A stretch of DNA of 26,432 bases from CAZKXU01 sp964556665 (GCA_964556665.1 CAZKXU010000045.1:1-26432), one strand, 5' to 3'; shown: positions 1 to 8,389, numbered from the stretch's first letter. Notes: generated by a model from the letters alone, not told the origin. Translations and numbers: made by a program.

Positions 1-51
1 GGGCAACGATGTGATGCTAGACGTGAAAAAACTTATTTGGAGGAGCACTAG
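1..51. repeat. 51-bp terminal repeat, left copy (inverted match to right end)
   Basis: Positions 1-51 match the reverse complement of 26382-26432 at every base; the match stops at position 52. A shorter related copy (22 bp, 2 mismatches to positions 30-51) lies at 1641-1662. The sequence is therefore a dispersed repeat rather than only an assembly overlap. Both window ends enter it in outward orientation, as expected for a contig that breaks in a repeat. No coding function is seen. Confidence 0.85.
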
Positions 52-71
52 GTGAGGGCATTCCGACTTCG

Positions 72-91
72 TTACATAAACAGTTATGTAA
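72..91. promoter_or_regulatory. operator-like palindrome TTACATAA-N4-TTATGTAA
   Basis: A perfect 8-bp inverted repeat with a 4-nt spacer. The same TTATGTAA/TTACATAA half-site recurs about 70 bp downstream in a second palindrome. Both are upstream of the symporter gene, so binding sites for a dimeric regulator are possible. No regulator is identified, and the site may instead be AT-rich noise. Confidence 0.3.
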
Positions 92-152
92 GCTGCTTAA
101 TTGAAAGCTATACAACATGCTCACGGCAGAGGCGAGAACGTAGAGCGACTTT

Positions 153-173
153 TAATTTATGTAACATAAATTA
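153..173. promoter_or_regulatory. operator-like palindrome TAATTTATGT-A-ACATAAATTA
   Basis: Perfect 10-bp arms around a single central base. The half-site resembles the palindrome at 72-91. It lies just upstream of a long palindromic repeat and about 160 bp before the symporter start, so a direct promoter role would need transcription to cross that hairpin. Function is inferred from symmetry only. Confidence 0.3.
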
Positions 174-178
174 TCTCC

Positions 179-258
179 TTACTGGGACCGCGGGCTTCCA
201 GCCCGCATACGAATTAGCTAGCATTTCGTTGCGGGCTGGAAGCCCGCGGTCCCAGTAA
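179..258. repeat. bipartite palindromic repeat, copy 1 (arms A/A)
   Basis: Two 29-nt arms (179-207 and 230-258) are perfect reverse complements around a short loop. Each arm has the basal motif CTGGGACC/GGTCCCAG and a 17-nt core (190-206, 231-247) of type A: GCGGGCT-TCC-AGCCCGC, itself a hairpin. The 24 nt between cores match the corresponding loop of copy 2 at about 16 of 24 positions. It is intergenic and about 70 bp upstream of the symporter start. The architecture is like a BIME (two inverted REPs), although the sequence is not the enterobacterial REP. Confidence 0.9.
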
Positions 259-329
259 TGAGTAAGAGACCGTGTGCCCACGCAGGATTGTATTGTAAAT
301 AGTAGTTATTTACGTAAAAGTATTCAGTA

Positions 330-1604
330 ATGAAGGCTAGCATCGATCAAAGTGCTCCTAAACTAACGATTACACGTTGGATTATCTTAGCAATGCTGCT
401 GGGGGCAGTAGTTGGCTCTCTATACGGTGCTGAGGTGGCAGCTCTTGGAGCAGTCGGAAAGCTTCTTATTCAACTCATAAAATCTGCTGCAGCGCCTCTT
501 ATCTTTGTGGCTATTCTCGAGGCGCTCCTTACCACTCATATTCCACGTCGCTTAATCGCCAGATATTTTCTGATCATTATTATCAACTCGACTGTGGCAA
601 TTACGATCGCGCTTTTAATAGCAAACCTAACCTCTCCCGGAAAATATCTTCACAATTTGAATTTAATACAGGATATAGATGCCTCTTCACTCGCAGCCTT
701 TAAAGGTAAAAAAATTGATCTTATCTCTGTAATTTCAGGATATATACCACAAAATATAGTTGAGCCATTTTTACAGAATAATATTATCGCTATTGTTCTC
801 TTGGCACTCCTCTTCGGCATAGCGCTCCGTCAGATACAGATAGAGTCTGCGCTAGATCTCTCTGCACCTCTGAAAATCGCATTGCGCACACTTGAAAAGG
901 TGATCTTTTGGTTAGTGCATCTAGTACCGCTCGCGGTCTTTGCCGTAACAGCCCAAACAGTCGGACAATATGGATTTGCACCATTTAAAGGGCTTACGGC
1001 TTACATACTTGCATGCCTAGGCGGACTTACGTTGCAATGCCTTATAGTATATCAGATCTGGATTGCTATAGTGGGGCGGATTAAACTGCGCGAATTTTGG
1101 AAAGCGGCTTACTCTTGCGTTACTTACGCCTTCGCAACCAATAGTAGCCTTGCCACCCTCCCACTAACTTTGCAGACACTGGATAAATTAAAAATCTCAA
1201 AAGCAGCTTCGCGTTTAGGGGCCTGCGTTGGAACAAACCTTAACAATGATGGAATTCTCCTATACGAGGGGATCGCTGTACTGTTCATAGCTCAGGCAGT
1301 TGGCTTGGAGTTAACAATAGTAGAACAGATTGGCGTAGCCTTACTTTCTCTAGTCGCAGCCATAGGTGTTGCAGGCGTACCGGAGGCTGGGATTGTATCA
1401 CTGTCATTAGTATTAACCTCGGTAGGACTCCCGATCGAGATCCTTCCATTACTTCTAACGGTTGATTGGATAGTAGCACGGGCTCGATCGGTGACCAATG
1501 TATTAAGTGATATGACTGTAGCGATTGCACTTAATCAGCAGGAAGCTGTACATCCTGGGACCGCGGGCATCTTGCCCGCAAACGGATTTAATAGCACTAC
1601 GTAG
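330..1604 (+). CDS. Sodium/proton:dicarboxylate or glutamate symporter (DAACS/SDF family)
   Basis: An inner-membrane secondary transporter of 424 codons, close to the usual family length. The protein is hydrophobic throughout. Residues 265-280 hold the serine-containing hairpin motif (NSSLATLP, 271-278). Residues 303-317 (NLNNDGILLYEGIAV) correspond to the family's conserved NMDGT region, which lines the substrate and sodium site; here it is diverged to NNDGI, so substrate cannot be assigned. The ATG at 330 has no clear Shine-Dalgarno sequence, but the N-terminus aligns sensibly just ahead of the first membrane segment. Residues from about 409 onward (PGTAGILPANGFNSTT) are encoded by the left arm and loop of palindromic repeat copy 2, and the TAG stop at 1602-1604 lies at the loop's end. 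The native C-terminus was evidently overwritten. The gene converges on lon. Confidence 0.9.
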   Translation: MKASIDQSAPKLTITRWIILAMLLGAVVGSLYGAEVAALGAVGKLLIQLIKSAAAPLIFVAILEALLTTHIPRRLIARYFLIIIINSTVAITIALLIANLTSPGKYLHNLNLIQDIDASSLAAFKGKKIDLISVISGYIPQNIVEPFLQNNIIAIVLLALLFGIALRQIQIESALDLSAPLKIALRTLEKVIFWLVHLVPLAVFAVTAQTVGQYGFAPFKGLTAYILACLGGLTLQCLIVYQIWIAIVGRIKLREFWKAAYSCVTYAFATNSSLATLPLTLQTLDKLKISKAASRLGACVGTNLNNDGILLYEGIAVLFIAQAVGLELTIVEQIGVALLSLVAAIGVAGVPEAGIVSLSLVLTSVGLPIEILPLLLTVDWIVARARSVTNVLSDMTVAIALNQQEAVHPGTAGILPANGFNSTT

Positions 1605-1628
1605 CGGGCAAGATGCCCGCGGTCCCAG
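1555..1628. repeat. bipartite palindromic repeat, copy 2 (arms B/B)
   Basis: Arms 1555-1579 and 1604-1628 are perfect 25-nt reverse complements. They carry the same CTGGGACC/GGTCCCAG base as copy 1, but the core is type B: GCGGGCA-TCT-TGCCCGC. Compared with type A, the last stem pair changes from T:A to A:T, so the small hairpin is kept. The 24-nt loop is related to that of copy 1. The left arm and loop are translated as the tail of the symporter, and the repeat sits between two convergent genes. Confidence 0.9.
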
Positions 1629-1636
1629 TAGGTCGG

Positions 1637-1668
1637 TAAGAACTTATTTGGCGAAGCACTAGTTCTTA
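1637..1668. repeat. Internal partial copy of the end repeat, with hairpin, over the lon stop
   Basis: Positions 1641-1662 match 30-51 at 20 of 22 bases. The lon stop codon (minus strand, 1659-1661) falls inside the match. The copy is bracketed by an 8-bp inverted repeat, TAAGAACT (1637-1644) and AGTTCTTA (1661-1668). No T-tract follows on either strand, so a terminator role is doubtful. Confidence 0.6.
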
Positions 1669-4148
1669 AGCCGCCCCTCAATCACTCTAGCACGAGGTTT
1701 TTTAATTTTAGTCTTGGCTTTGGCTGGAACCTTCTCCCCTGTTAAGGCGATCTCAAGAACTTCACTTATATGCTTTACCGGTAGAAACTTTATCTTATCG
1801 CGCTGCTCCTTCGGCACATCCTCAAGATCCTTGATATTATCATACGGAATAATAACCTTCTTGATGCCGTAGCGAAGCGCTGCAAGTGATTTTTCTTTTA
1901 AACCACCAACTGCTAAGATATTTCCGCGCAGAGTAATCTCTCCTGTCATCGCCACATCCTTCGAAACCTTACGGCCCGAAAGTGCAGACACTAGCGCCGT
2001 AGCAATTGTAATACCGGCAGATGGCCCATCCTTAGGTGTTGCGCCTTGTGGCACATGGATATGCAGGTCCTTCGTCTCGCAAAACTCAGTATCAAGACCG
2101 AGAATCTCAGCATTGGCACGCGCATAGAATACTGCCGCTTGAGCAGATTCCTGCATTACACTACCTAACTGCCCAGTCAGGCTAAGTCCACCTTTTCCTT
2201 TAGCAATCGATGCCTCAATCGGCATCAACTCCCCACCATGAATAGTCCAAGCCAAACCATTCACCAAGCCAACAGTATCTCGCTTCTCCAACGAATCCGG
2301 ATCGTAGCTAGTTGAACCGAGGTGCTTACCAACTACCTCCTTAGTAACAACCTTTGGAATCGGTTTTTTCTCTGCGTAGTCACGTGCAATTTTGCGGCAC
2401 AATGAGCCGATCTCACGCTCTAGGTTTCGAACTCCGGCTTCCCGTGTATACCGTTCAATCAAGTATAGAAGGGCTGCGTCATCTATTTTAAACTTCAATT
2501 TCTCAAGCCCATTTTCCTTTAACTGACGAGGCAGTAGGAAGCGTGTCGAAATTTTCAATTTCTCCTCTGTCGTGTATCCGGGTATGTAAATAGTCTCTAG
2601 CCGATCAAATAAGGCTGGGGGAATTGTATCAACCGTATTAGCGGTCGCTACAAATAATACATCTGAAAGATCGTAGGAGATATTTAGATAATGATCATTA
2701 AACTCCTTATTCTGCTGCGGATCGAGCACCTCTAGAAGCGCAGAAGCCGGATCGCCCCTGAAGTCAGCTCCAATTTTATCAAGCTCATCCAACACAAATA
2801 CAGGATTAGAACTTCCAGACTGCTTAAGCCCTTGTATAATCCTGCCCGGCAAGGCGCCTACATAGGTGCGGCGATGTCCCCTTATCTCAGCCTCATCCCG
2901 CATTCCACCAAGTGACATGCGAAAGAATTTTCTGCCTAGCGCCGTTGCAATTGACCTGCCCAGCGATGTTTTTCCAACCCCAGGAGGGCCTACGAAGCAG
3001 AGGATCGGTCCCTTGGTGCTGCTGTTTAATTTACGCACACTCAGGTACTCAAGGATACGATCTTTAACTTTGTCTAATCCATAATGATCACTCTCAAGTA
3101 TCTCCTTAGCACCTTTTAGATCTAAGGTATCTTTGGTCTTTATCGACCATGGAAGATCGGAGATCCACTCCAGATAAGTCCTAAGCAGCGCCGCCTCGCT
3201 AGCCTCGGTGTGCATTTTCTCTAATCTCTTAAACTGCTTCATCGCCTCCTCGCGCGCATGCTTCGGTGGTTTTGCTTTGTCTAGGGCGCGCTTTAGCTCT
3301 GCAAGATCTTCATTGCTCTCTTCACTCTCTCCGAGTTCGCGCTGTATCTGTCTAATCTGCTCACGCAAGTAGTACTCACGCTGCCCCTTGCTAAGCTCAT
3401 CCGTAGCTTTGCTCTTAATCTTCTCTGAGATGAGATACTGATTCAGATCATCAGATATAATGCCATCAGTAATTTTCAAACGCTTAACCGGATCAAGCTC
3501 TTCAAGCGCGGTTTGTGCCTGATTAATCTCAAGTTTATAGTGTGCTAGAATTACATCTGCCAAGGTATTTGGATCGGCAACCTCCTCCGTAACAAGCAGC
3601 ATTTCCTCAGGTAGATGTTCATACTGAACTAGGATCTGCAGATTCTCCCTAATGCGATTCATGATCACCTCGTCTCCGGCCGATAACGAAACTTCCTCTG
3701 CCGGGAAAATCGGGTCAACCGCACCGATCATGTATGGAGAGAGCTCTGATATCGACTTCAACGATCCGCGCAGTAAGCCTTGGATCAGAACCTTATAACG
3801 ACCGTCTGGAAGCTTTAAGGTACGAATAATATTTGCAATCACACCCATTCCATACAGATCATCAGGAGTAGGATCTTCGGTCTCCTGATTACGCTGCGCC
3901 ACGATAAAAATTAATTTATGGCTCTCCATTGAAGCTTCAATCGCCTTTACACTCGAAGCGCGGCCAATGTAGAGAGACATCATAACCGAGGGAAATGCTA
4001 CTAGCTCCCGTGCAGCCAAGACCGGCAGAGTCTCCGGTATATCTAGATTGATCTCCTGAGACTCCTCCCCCATTCCTATACCGGTAGGTGGTTTTTTAAT
4101 TTTTCTCTTATCGGACTTCTGAGCTTTAGTTCCCTTCCTGTTCTTCAT
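1659..4148 (-). CDS. lon: ATP-dependent protease La (LonA)
   Basis: A cytosolic AAA+ serine protease that degrades misfolded and regulatory proteins, 829 codons. In order: a basic N-terminal extension (1-25), the substrate-binding LON domain (about 36-230), a coiled-coil linker, an AAA+ module with Walker A GPPGVGKT (387-394) and Walker B VFVLDELD (450-457), and the protease domain with the Ser/Lys dyad. The nucleophile is S710 in PKDGPSAG and the partner is K753 in GGLKEKS, 43 residues later as in E. coli Lon (S679/K722). The ATG at 4148 overlaps the end of the upstream lipoprotein gene by 23 bp, so the two are probably co-transcribed. No good Shine-Dalgarno sequence precedes it; an ATG at codon 26 (near 4073) is an alternative start that would remove the basic extension. 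The stop lies in a dispersed repeat. Confidence 0.97.
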   Translation of the reverse strand: MKNRKGTKAQKSDKRKIKKPPTGIGMGEESQEINLDIPETLPVLAARELVAFPSVMMSLYIGRASSVKAIEASMESHKLIFIVAQRNQETEDPTPDDLYGMGVIANIIRTLKLPDGRYKVLIQGLLRGSLKSISELSPYMIGAVDPIFPAEEVSLSAGDEVIMNRIRENLQILVQYEHLPEEMLLVTEEVADPNTLADVILAHYKLEINQAQTALEELDPVKRLKITDGIISDDLNQYLISEKIKSKATDELSKGQREYYLREQIRQIQRELGESEESNEDLAELKRALDKAKPPKHAREEAMKQFKRLEKMHTEASEAALLRTYLEWISDLPWSIKTKDTLDLKGAKEILESDHYGLDKVKDRILEYLSVRKLNSSTKGPILCFVGPPGVGKTSLGRSIATALGRKFFRMSLGGMRDEAEIRGHRRTYVGALPGRIIQGLKQSGSSNPVFVLDELDKIGADFRGDPASALLEVLDPQQNKEFNDHYLNISYDLSDVLFVATANTVDTIPPALFDRLETIYIPGYTTEEKLKISTRFLLPRQLKENGLEKLKFKIDDAALLYLIERYTREAGVRNLEREIGSLCRKIARDYAEKKPIPKVVTKEVVGKHLGSTSYDPDSLEKRDTVGLVNGLAWTIHGGELMPIEASIAKGKGGLSLTGQLGSVMQESAQAAVFYARANAEILGLDTEFCETKDLHIHVPQGATPKDGPSAGITIATALVSALSGRKVSKDVAMTGEITLRGNILAVGGLKEKSLAALRYGIKKVIIPYDNIKDLEDVPKEQRDKIKFLPVKHISEVLEIALTGEKVPAKAKTKIKKPRARVIEGRLKN

Positions 4149-5997
4149 ATTGATTATTAAATGAAACTACGTTTTCTTGTATCTGTTCTTCCATTAAATC
4201 TGTAATACGGCCATCCTTCATCTGTACCAAAGTGTAACGGCGTAGCACCTCTCCATCCGGAGAAACCTCTATCCGTCCGGTAATGCCATCATATGCCTCA
4301 ATTCCTTTAAATGCCACACTAAAATCTATCTCCTCCTCCATACTTCGCCGCAACGCCGAGATAAGCATGGTTGCCGCATCGAACCCCTGTGCCGCCAAAA
4401 AGTCAGGCTTACTGCCGTACTTAGCCTGATAAGCCTGTACAAAATTTTGAACTATCGGCCTAGTGCTCTCAGTAAAAAATGGGCTTACAAATACTGCCCC
4501 GTTTAGAACAGTACTGGAGTTTCTAAGCTCAGAGAGGTTGTCCCAAAGTGCTGTACCTAGCGGACGAAGCTGAGAGCGAGTATCCTCAGATAGGTTCGCA
4601 AATAGCCGCCCCGCCAGATGCAATGTGTCCGGCATAAAGATTCCCTGTGAGTCTACCTTCTCCAGCTCCTCTGCGATCGGTATAAATGCGTTTTCATCCC
4701 CTTCGTTATAGGTAGCTTCAAATGTAATCGCACCTTGTGGATTGTCAGCATAAAGCTGCTCTTTAAATTTCGTAGCAAACTCGATCCCGGATGCACTCTC
4801 CGGATAGACAAGTGCAAAGCGCGAGATACCAAGACTCTGAGAACTTCCCTCGAGTAAGGTATTAATCTGACTGCTAGTCGTTGTTCCAAAGCGGAAGACG
4901 CCGCTTCCGGTATCAAAGAGGCTCTGCTTAGAGAGTGTCAGCAGTGGAAAACCTAACTGATGCGAAAGCTCGGCCACCGCCTTTGCTGGCTCTGCTAAAA
5001 GCGGACCAAGAATAACAGCAGCATGCTGTTTCTGTATTAGCTCACGTGCCTTAGCAGAAGCTATCGTGGCCTCGCCTTGCGTATCCTGAACCGAATAGGT
5101 CATACCTATCTCAGGGCCTTGTGCTTCAAAGGCGAGCGCAATCCCTTTACGGGTATTATTCCCCAACGCTGCAAATTTTCCAGTGATCGGCAGTAAGATG
5201 CCGACTAAGAGCTTGTCCTGCTCAGGGCCTATAACAGAATCATGATATTCAGGTCTCCATATATTAGCAAAATATTGCGAATCTCCTTGCGGAGTCCCTG
5301 CTGCTACGCGGCGCGCACGCTCCTCTCCGATTATGCGATGAACAAAGGTATCTGTTTGCCAGGTTGGCAGCAGTGAATCGAGCTTACCTTCATCCATCGA
5401 ACGCATTAGTTCTCTAAGCCCCTGATCGGCAGAGGCACTGACCGGACCGGCTAGAGTTGAGATCCGATTTACCCTTGAAAACCAGGCTAGACTCTGATCG
5501 TAGTCACTTTTTCTGCCGTAAGCGTATGCCATGATTAAGGAGAAACGTACATCGACATCATTTACAGTTTTCTTCTGTTCACGGAAAAAACTACTAATTG
5601 AAAGAAGTGTGCGCGCAGACTGATCTAGAGCTAGCTCAGTCGAAGCAATTCGTAAGGCTAACGCCTCCTTCTCGGAGATAGATAATGTTGACGACTGGGC
5701 CTTCAGATAGAGCTCTAGTGCTTTAGTTCTATTTCCAGCCTTAAGCTCCTCATCCGCAGTAATGATTCCTAAGTTATTCAATTTCTGCTGCTTTAGATCA
5801 TAAAATAATGGCCAATTTTCCCAGGGGAAAAAACGCACCATTTTCTTCTCTTGCTCATGAGCTACATTATTTTTTTTATTAAACTTATGTGGAAACTCAA
5901 GAACCTGTCGACCATTTCTTGGACGATCTGAGGATGAACAGCCGCAGATGAACCCCAAAATGGCGACAAGGACGAGTGACAAATGACGTTTTACCAT
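4126..5997 (-). CDS. LpoA-like lipoprotein with periplasmic ligand-binding fold
   Basis: A 623-residue lipoprotein. The signal peptide (residues 1-19) ends in a lipobox, I-C-G-C, with the lipidated Cys at 20 followed by serines and no +2 Asp, which favours the outer membrane. Residues about 55-210 are helical and TPR-like. From about 255 to 595 there is a leucine/amino-acid-binding-protein fold (Peripla_BP_6 type), opening with GILLPITGKFAALG. This combination is that of LpoA/YraM, an outer-membrane activator of penicillin-binding proteins, and is widespread in delta-like proteobacteria as 'penicillin-binding protein activator'. A role in cell-wall synthesis is inferred; a ligand sensor is the alternative. 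It is the first gene of an overlapping pair with lon. No Shine-Dalgarno sequence is visible, but TATAGT lies 5 nt upstream of the ATG, so a leaderless transcript is possible. Confidence 0.8.
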   Translation of the reverse strand: MVKRHLSLVLVAILGFICGCSSSDRPRNGRQVLEFPHKFNKKNNVAHEQEKKMVRFFPWENWPLFYDLKQQKLNNLGIITADEELKAGNRTKALELYLKAQSSTLSISEKEALALRIASTELALDQSARTLLSISSFFREQKKTVNDVDVRFSLIMAYAYGRKSDYDQSLAWFSRVNRISTLAGPVSASADQGLRELMRSMDEGKLDSLLPTWQTDTFVHRIIGEERARRVAAGTPQGDSQYFANIWRPEYHDSVIGPEQDKLLVGILLPITGKFAALGNNTRKGIALAFEAQGPEIGMTYSVQDTQGEATIASAKARELIQKQHAAVILGPLLAEPAKAVAELSHQLGFPLLTLSKQSLFDTGSGVFRFGTTTSSQINTLLEGSSQSLGISRFALVYPESASGIEFATKFKEQLYADNPQGAITFEATYNEGDENAFIPIAEELEKVDSQGIFMPDTLHLAGRLFANLSEDTRSQLRPLGTALWDNLSELRNSSTVLNGAVFVSPFFTESTRPIVQNFVQAYQAKYGSKPDFLAAQGFDAATMLISALRRSMEEEIDFSVAFKGIEAYDGITGRIEVSPDGEVLRRYTLVQMKDGRITDLMEEQIQENVVSFNNQYEEQEGN

Positions 5998-6095
5998 ATA
6001 AAACTATAGATCTGTTTATTAGTATCTTTAGATGAAAAGAATTGTTTGGGTAGCCCTAGTTTTTTTGCTAATTCAAAGGCATTTTATTAGTAATT
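5998..6095. promoter_or_regulatory. Divergent AT-rich promoter region
   Basis: A 98-bp gap between two divergently transcribed genes (lipoprotein minus, DinB-like plus), so it should hold both promoters. On the minus strand TATAGT ends 5 nt before the ATG. On the plus strand TATTAG ends 5 nt before the ATG at 6096. Neither gene has a recognisable Shine-Dalgarno sequence, which is compatible with leaderless transcripts. No convincing -35 box is visible. Confidence 0.35.
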
Positions 6096-6566
6096 ATGAG
6101 TAGCCATTTTGAAATAATAGAATCGCAGCTTCAATCCATGATTCGATTGCTTGAAAAACAGGCGCGCTCTCCCAAAATTTCCGAATGGGGTGTCTATGAA
6201 CATATAGACCACCTATTAAAGGTGAATGATGCAATTTTGATAAAAATTCTCGGTTCAGAGCGGATTGATGGCGGGAAGAATTTTCTTGGCTCCTTTGCGC
6301 TTTTAAGCGGTTGGCTACCGCGTGGGCGAGGCAAATCGCCGCCTAAGTTACGAGGCGAATTAGCCTCAAAGGAATCTCTGCATACCAGGATTGAGGGGAT
6401 CTTACAGCAGCTTAATAAATTAAAAAATCTACCGGAAAAATTGGCAGACAAACAAGGAGTTATGAAACATATATACTTCGGCGTTTTGAATACAGCAGAG
6501 TGGATTAAATTTATCAGGATCCACAACCGACATCATCTCAAGATTATTAATGATATTCTCAAATAG
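6096..6566 (+). CDS. DinB-like / DUF1569-type four-helix protein
   Basis: A 156-residue protein, predicted soluble and all helical. The pattern W(G)VYEHIDHLLKVND near residues 31-45 and the C-terminal HNRHHLKIINDI (about 143-154) match the spaced histidines of the DinB/DUF1569 superfamily, which form a metal site in a four-helix bundle. Members include thiol-dependent transferases and many proteins of unknown role, so no reaction is assigned. The start at 6096 has no Shine-Dalgarno sequence. The desaturase gene begins 8 nt after its stop, suggesting a two-gene unit. Confidence 0.7.
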   Translation: MSSHFEIIESQLQSMIRLLEKQARSPKISEWGVYEHIDHLLKVNDAILIKILGSERIDGGKNFLGSFALLSGWLPRGRGKSPPKLRGELASKESLHTRIEGILQQLNKLKNLPEKLADKQGVMKHIYFGVLNTAEWIKFIRIHNRHHLKIINDILK

Positions 6567-6574
6567 TTTTTACT

Positions 6575-7480
6575 GTGCCGGGAAGAGACATAGCTAAAAC
6601 TTTACTAACGCATTATATTCTCAGCGTGAATATTTTTCGTTACAAACAGGACATAGCTCCAACTATAATTATAGTTACCTTATTTTCTCTCGACCTTGCG
6701 GTATTTTTTCTGGCTTCTAGTGTCTGGATCACACTGGCCTGGCTGTTATTAATGCTGCTGCCTAAAGCCTGTATCTGCTCCTGGAACCACCATCATCAAC
6801 ATCTACCGACCTTTCGTAATCTTTATCTAAATAGAGCATTAGAGATCATATATGCCTTTCATACCGGCATAACAACAAATGCATGGGTTTTACACCATGT
6901 GCTTGGACACCATCTTAATTACACCGATCAGGCAAAGGATGAATCCGGCTGGAAAAGAGTGGACGGAAAGACGATGAGTACGCTTGAATATACACTTACT
7001 ATCGCCCTTACAGGGTACATACGAGCCTATAAAGTAGGACGCAAACATCCAAAATATCAGCGTGGATTTGTTACAGCAACAACTGTCGTTCTTGCTCTGC
7101 TCACCGCGATGTTTATCTATAACTGGCAAAACGCACTTATTATCTTCGCCTTACCGATGCTATACGGGTATGTTATCACCTGCTGGCATACCTATTATCA
7201 TCATGCCGGCCTAGACACAAAAAATGAGTTTGAAGCGTCCTATAATATTATGCACAGCTGGTATAATCTTCTTACCGGCAATTTGGGATATCACACCGCT
7301 CACCACCTTAAACCTGGACTGCATTGGTCAGCACTGCCACAGTATCATGCTGAAATAGCAGCAAATATCCCTACAAGCTTATACCGAGAACCTTGTATCC
7401 CGTTTAAGTGGTTCAAGGAGGCCTCAAAATTTGGGAGCTCTGTGCATAGGTTAGGGACACTCAGTAGCAAAACCGTTTAA
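6575..7480 (+). CDS. Membrane fatty-acid desaturase/hydroxylase family protein
   Basis: An integral membrane di-iron oxygenase of 301 codons from a GTG start at 6575, 8 nt after the previous gene. Histidine boxes characteristic of the fatty-acid desaturase family (PF00487) are in order: NHHHQH (71-76), HHVLGHH (107-113), HTYYHH (205-210) and GYHTAHHLKPGLHW (238-251). Hydrophobic segments lie at about 28-62 and 165-203. The family introduces double bonds or hydroxyls into acyl chains or related lipids; the substrate cannot be read from sequence. A later in-frame GTG at codon 18 is an alternative start. The 3' end overlaps the convergent hydrolase gene by 20 bp. Confidence 0.85.
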   Translation: MPGRDIAKTLLTHYILSVNIFRYKQDIAPTIIIVTLFSLDLAVFFLASSVWITLAWLLLMLLPKACICSWNHHHQHLPTFRNLYLNRALEIIYAFHTGITTNAWVLHHVLGHHLNYTDQAKDESGWKRVDGKTMSTLEYTLTIALTGYIRAYKVGRKHPKYQRGFVTATTVVLALLTAMFIYNWQNALIIFALPMLYGYVITCWHTYYHHAGLDTKNEFEASYNIMHSWYNLLTGNLGYHTAHHLKPGLHWSALPQYHAEIAANIPTSLYREPCIPFKWFKEASKFGSSVHRLGTLSSKTV

Positions 7481-8270
7481 TATCCGAAAGGTATTCTTTA
7501 TATACAGCGGGAAAATCGTTATGCCCTATCCCTTTTATAAGTAAAAACTGCTTAGGATCGGAAGCGGCACTAAATACCTCCTTCCCCATATGAAGTGGAA
7601 TAACAGCATCTTTCTGCGCGTGCATCACAAGAAGTTTATATTTATGTTGCTGCACGGCTTGCGCGGTTTCGAAGGTATCTGCAATCATCCACGGAGCAAG
7701 CAGCAGCCAGGGATAGTGTGCGCGTGCCATCTTAAAAGTGGAGGGGAAACTCCCTTCTAGCACTACACAGGCCGGATCTGTGCGGAATGCCACCTGTGCT
7801 GCAACTGCCGAACCGAGTGAGTGACCCCAGATAATCATATCCTCAGTCTTGACACCACGATCCTGCAACCATCCGTATGCTGTAAGGCCATCTGCCACGA
7901 CACTCTCCTCCGTCAACTTAGCGGCGCTGCTTTTACCATAGCCGCGATAGTCAAAGATAAGAGCGTTCCAGCCAAGATCATAGAAAATTCTTGATACATG
8001 CGCTAACATTGAGAGAGTAGCGCCGTTACCGTGCAGATAAAGCACAGTTTTTGCCTCCTTATTCTGCTCAATCCACCATCCATCGATTGATTCACCTGCT
8101 GAGTTTTGAATTGTAACAGCGCTAAAAGGGGTATTAAAATCCGCAGGTGTTAATGGTCCTATTGGTGGCGGAAGATAGAGGAGACTGCGTTGAAATATAA
8201 CAACGATGGCTATTATTAACAGATAGAGGAGGACCGCTATAATGAAGAATTTTTGGAGCTTTTTAGACAT
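7461..8270 (-). CDS. Membrane-anchored alpha/beta hydrolase (BEM46/ABHD13-like)
   Basis: A serine hydrolase anchored by one N-terminal membrane segment. From the ATG at 8270 it has 269 residues; extending to a GTG at 8297 would add nine. Neither start has a Shine-Dalgarno sequence, and the ATG is preferred because it places charged residues directly before the hydrophobic anchor (about 9-28). The catalytic triad is visible: nucleophile in GHSLG (S151), acid in HAQKDAVIP (D221) and base in GIGHND (H250), with the oxyanion motif LHGNG. This order and spacing fit the BEM46-like group of alpha/beta hydrolases, which are often esterases or lipases of unknown substrate. It converges on the desaturase gene, with a 20-bp overlap; a shared lipid role is only a guess. 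Confidence 0.85.
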   Translation of the reverse strand: MSKKLQKFFIIAVLLYLLIIAIVVIFQRSLLYLPPPIGPLTPADFNTPFSAVTIQNSAGESIDGWWIEQNKEAKTVLYLHGNGATLSMLAHVSRIFYDLGWNALIFDYRGYGKSSAAKLTEESVVADGLTAYGWLQDRGVKTEDMIIWGHSLGSAVAAQVAFRTDPACVVLEGSFPSTFKMARAHYPWLLLAPWMIADTFETAQAVQQHKYKLLVMHAQKDAVIPLHMGKEVFSAASDPKQFLLIKGIGHNDFPAVYKEYLSDIKRFCY

Positions 8271-8389
8271 AATAAATATGAAGACAGACTTGGTCACAGT
8301 AGCCAGATTTCAATCATTATCACAAGGTACTGTGTACGATGTAAAGAGAAGAGGGGCAACCAATTTAACCTCTCTTAATACCTTCTCTC

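Noticed and set aside
52..258. 68-codon plus-strand reading frame ending in GTAGFQPA...RAGSPRSQ
   Set aside because: Its second half is a translation of palindromic repeat copy 1, it starts with GTG next to the end repeat, and it has no family signature.
1555..1628. Bidirectional intrinsic terminator between the symporter and lon
   Set aside because: The stem is strong, but neither side is followed by a T-tract, and the same structure also occurs upstream of genes.
8300..8389. Hairpin AAGAGAAGAGGGG...CCTCTCTT between hydrolase and the unknown membrane protein
   Set aside because: The pairing is irregular and lacks a T-tract on either strand.
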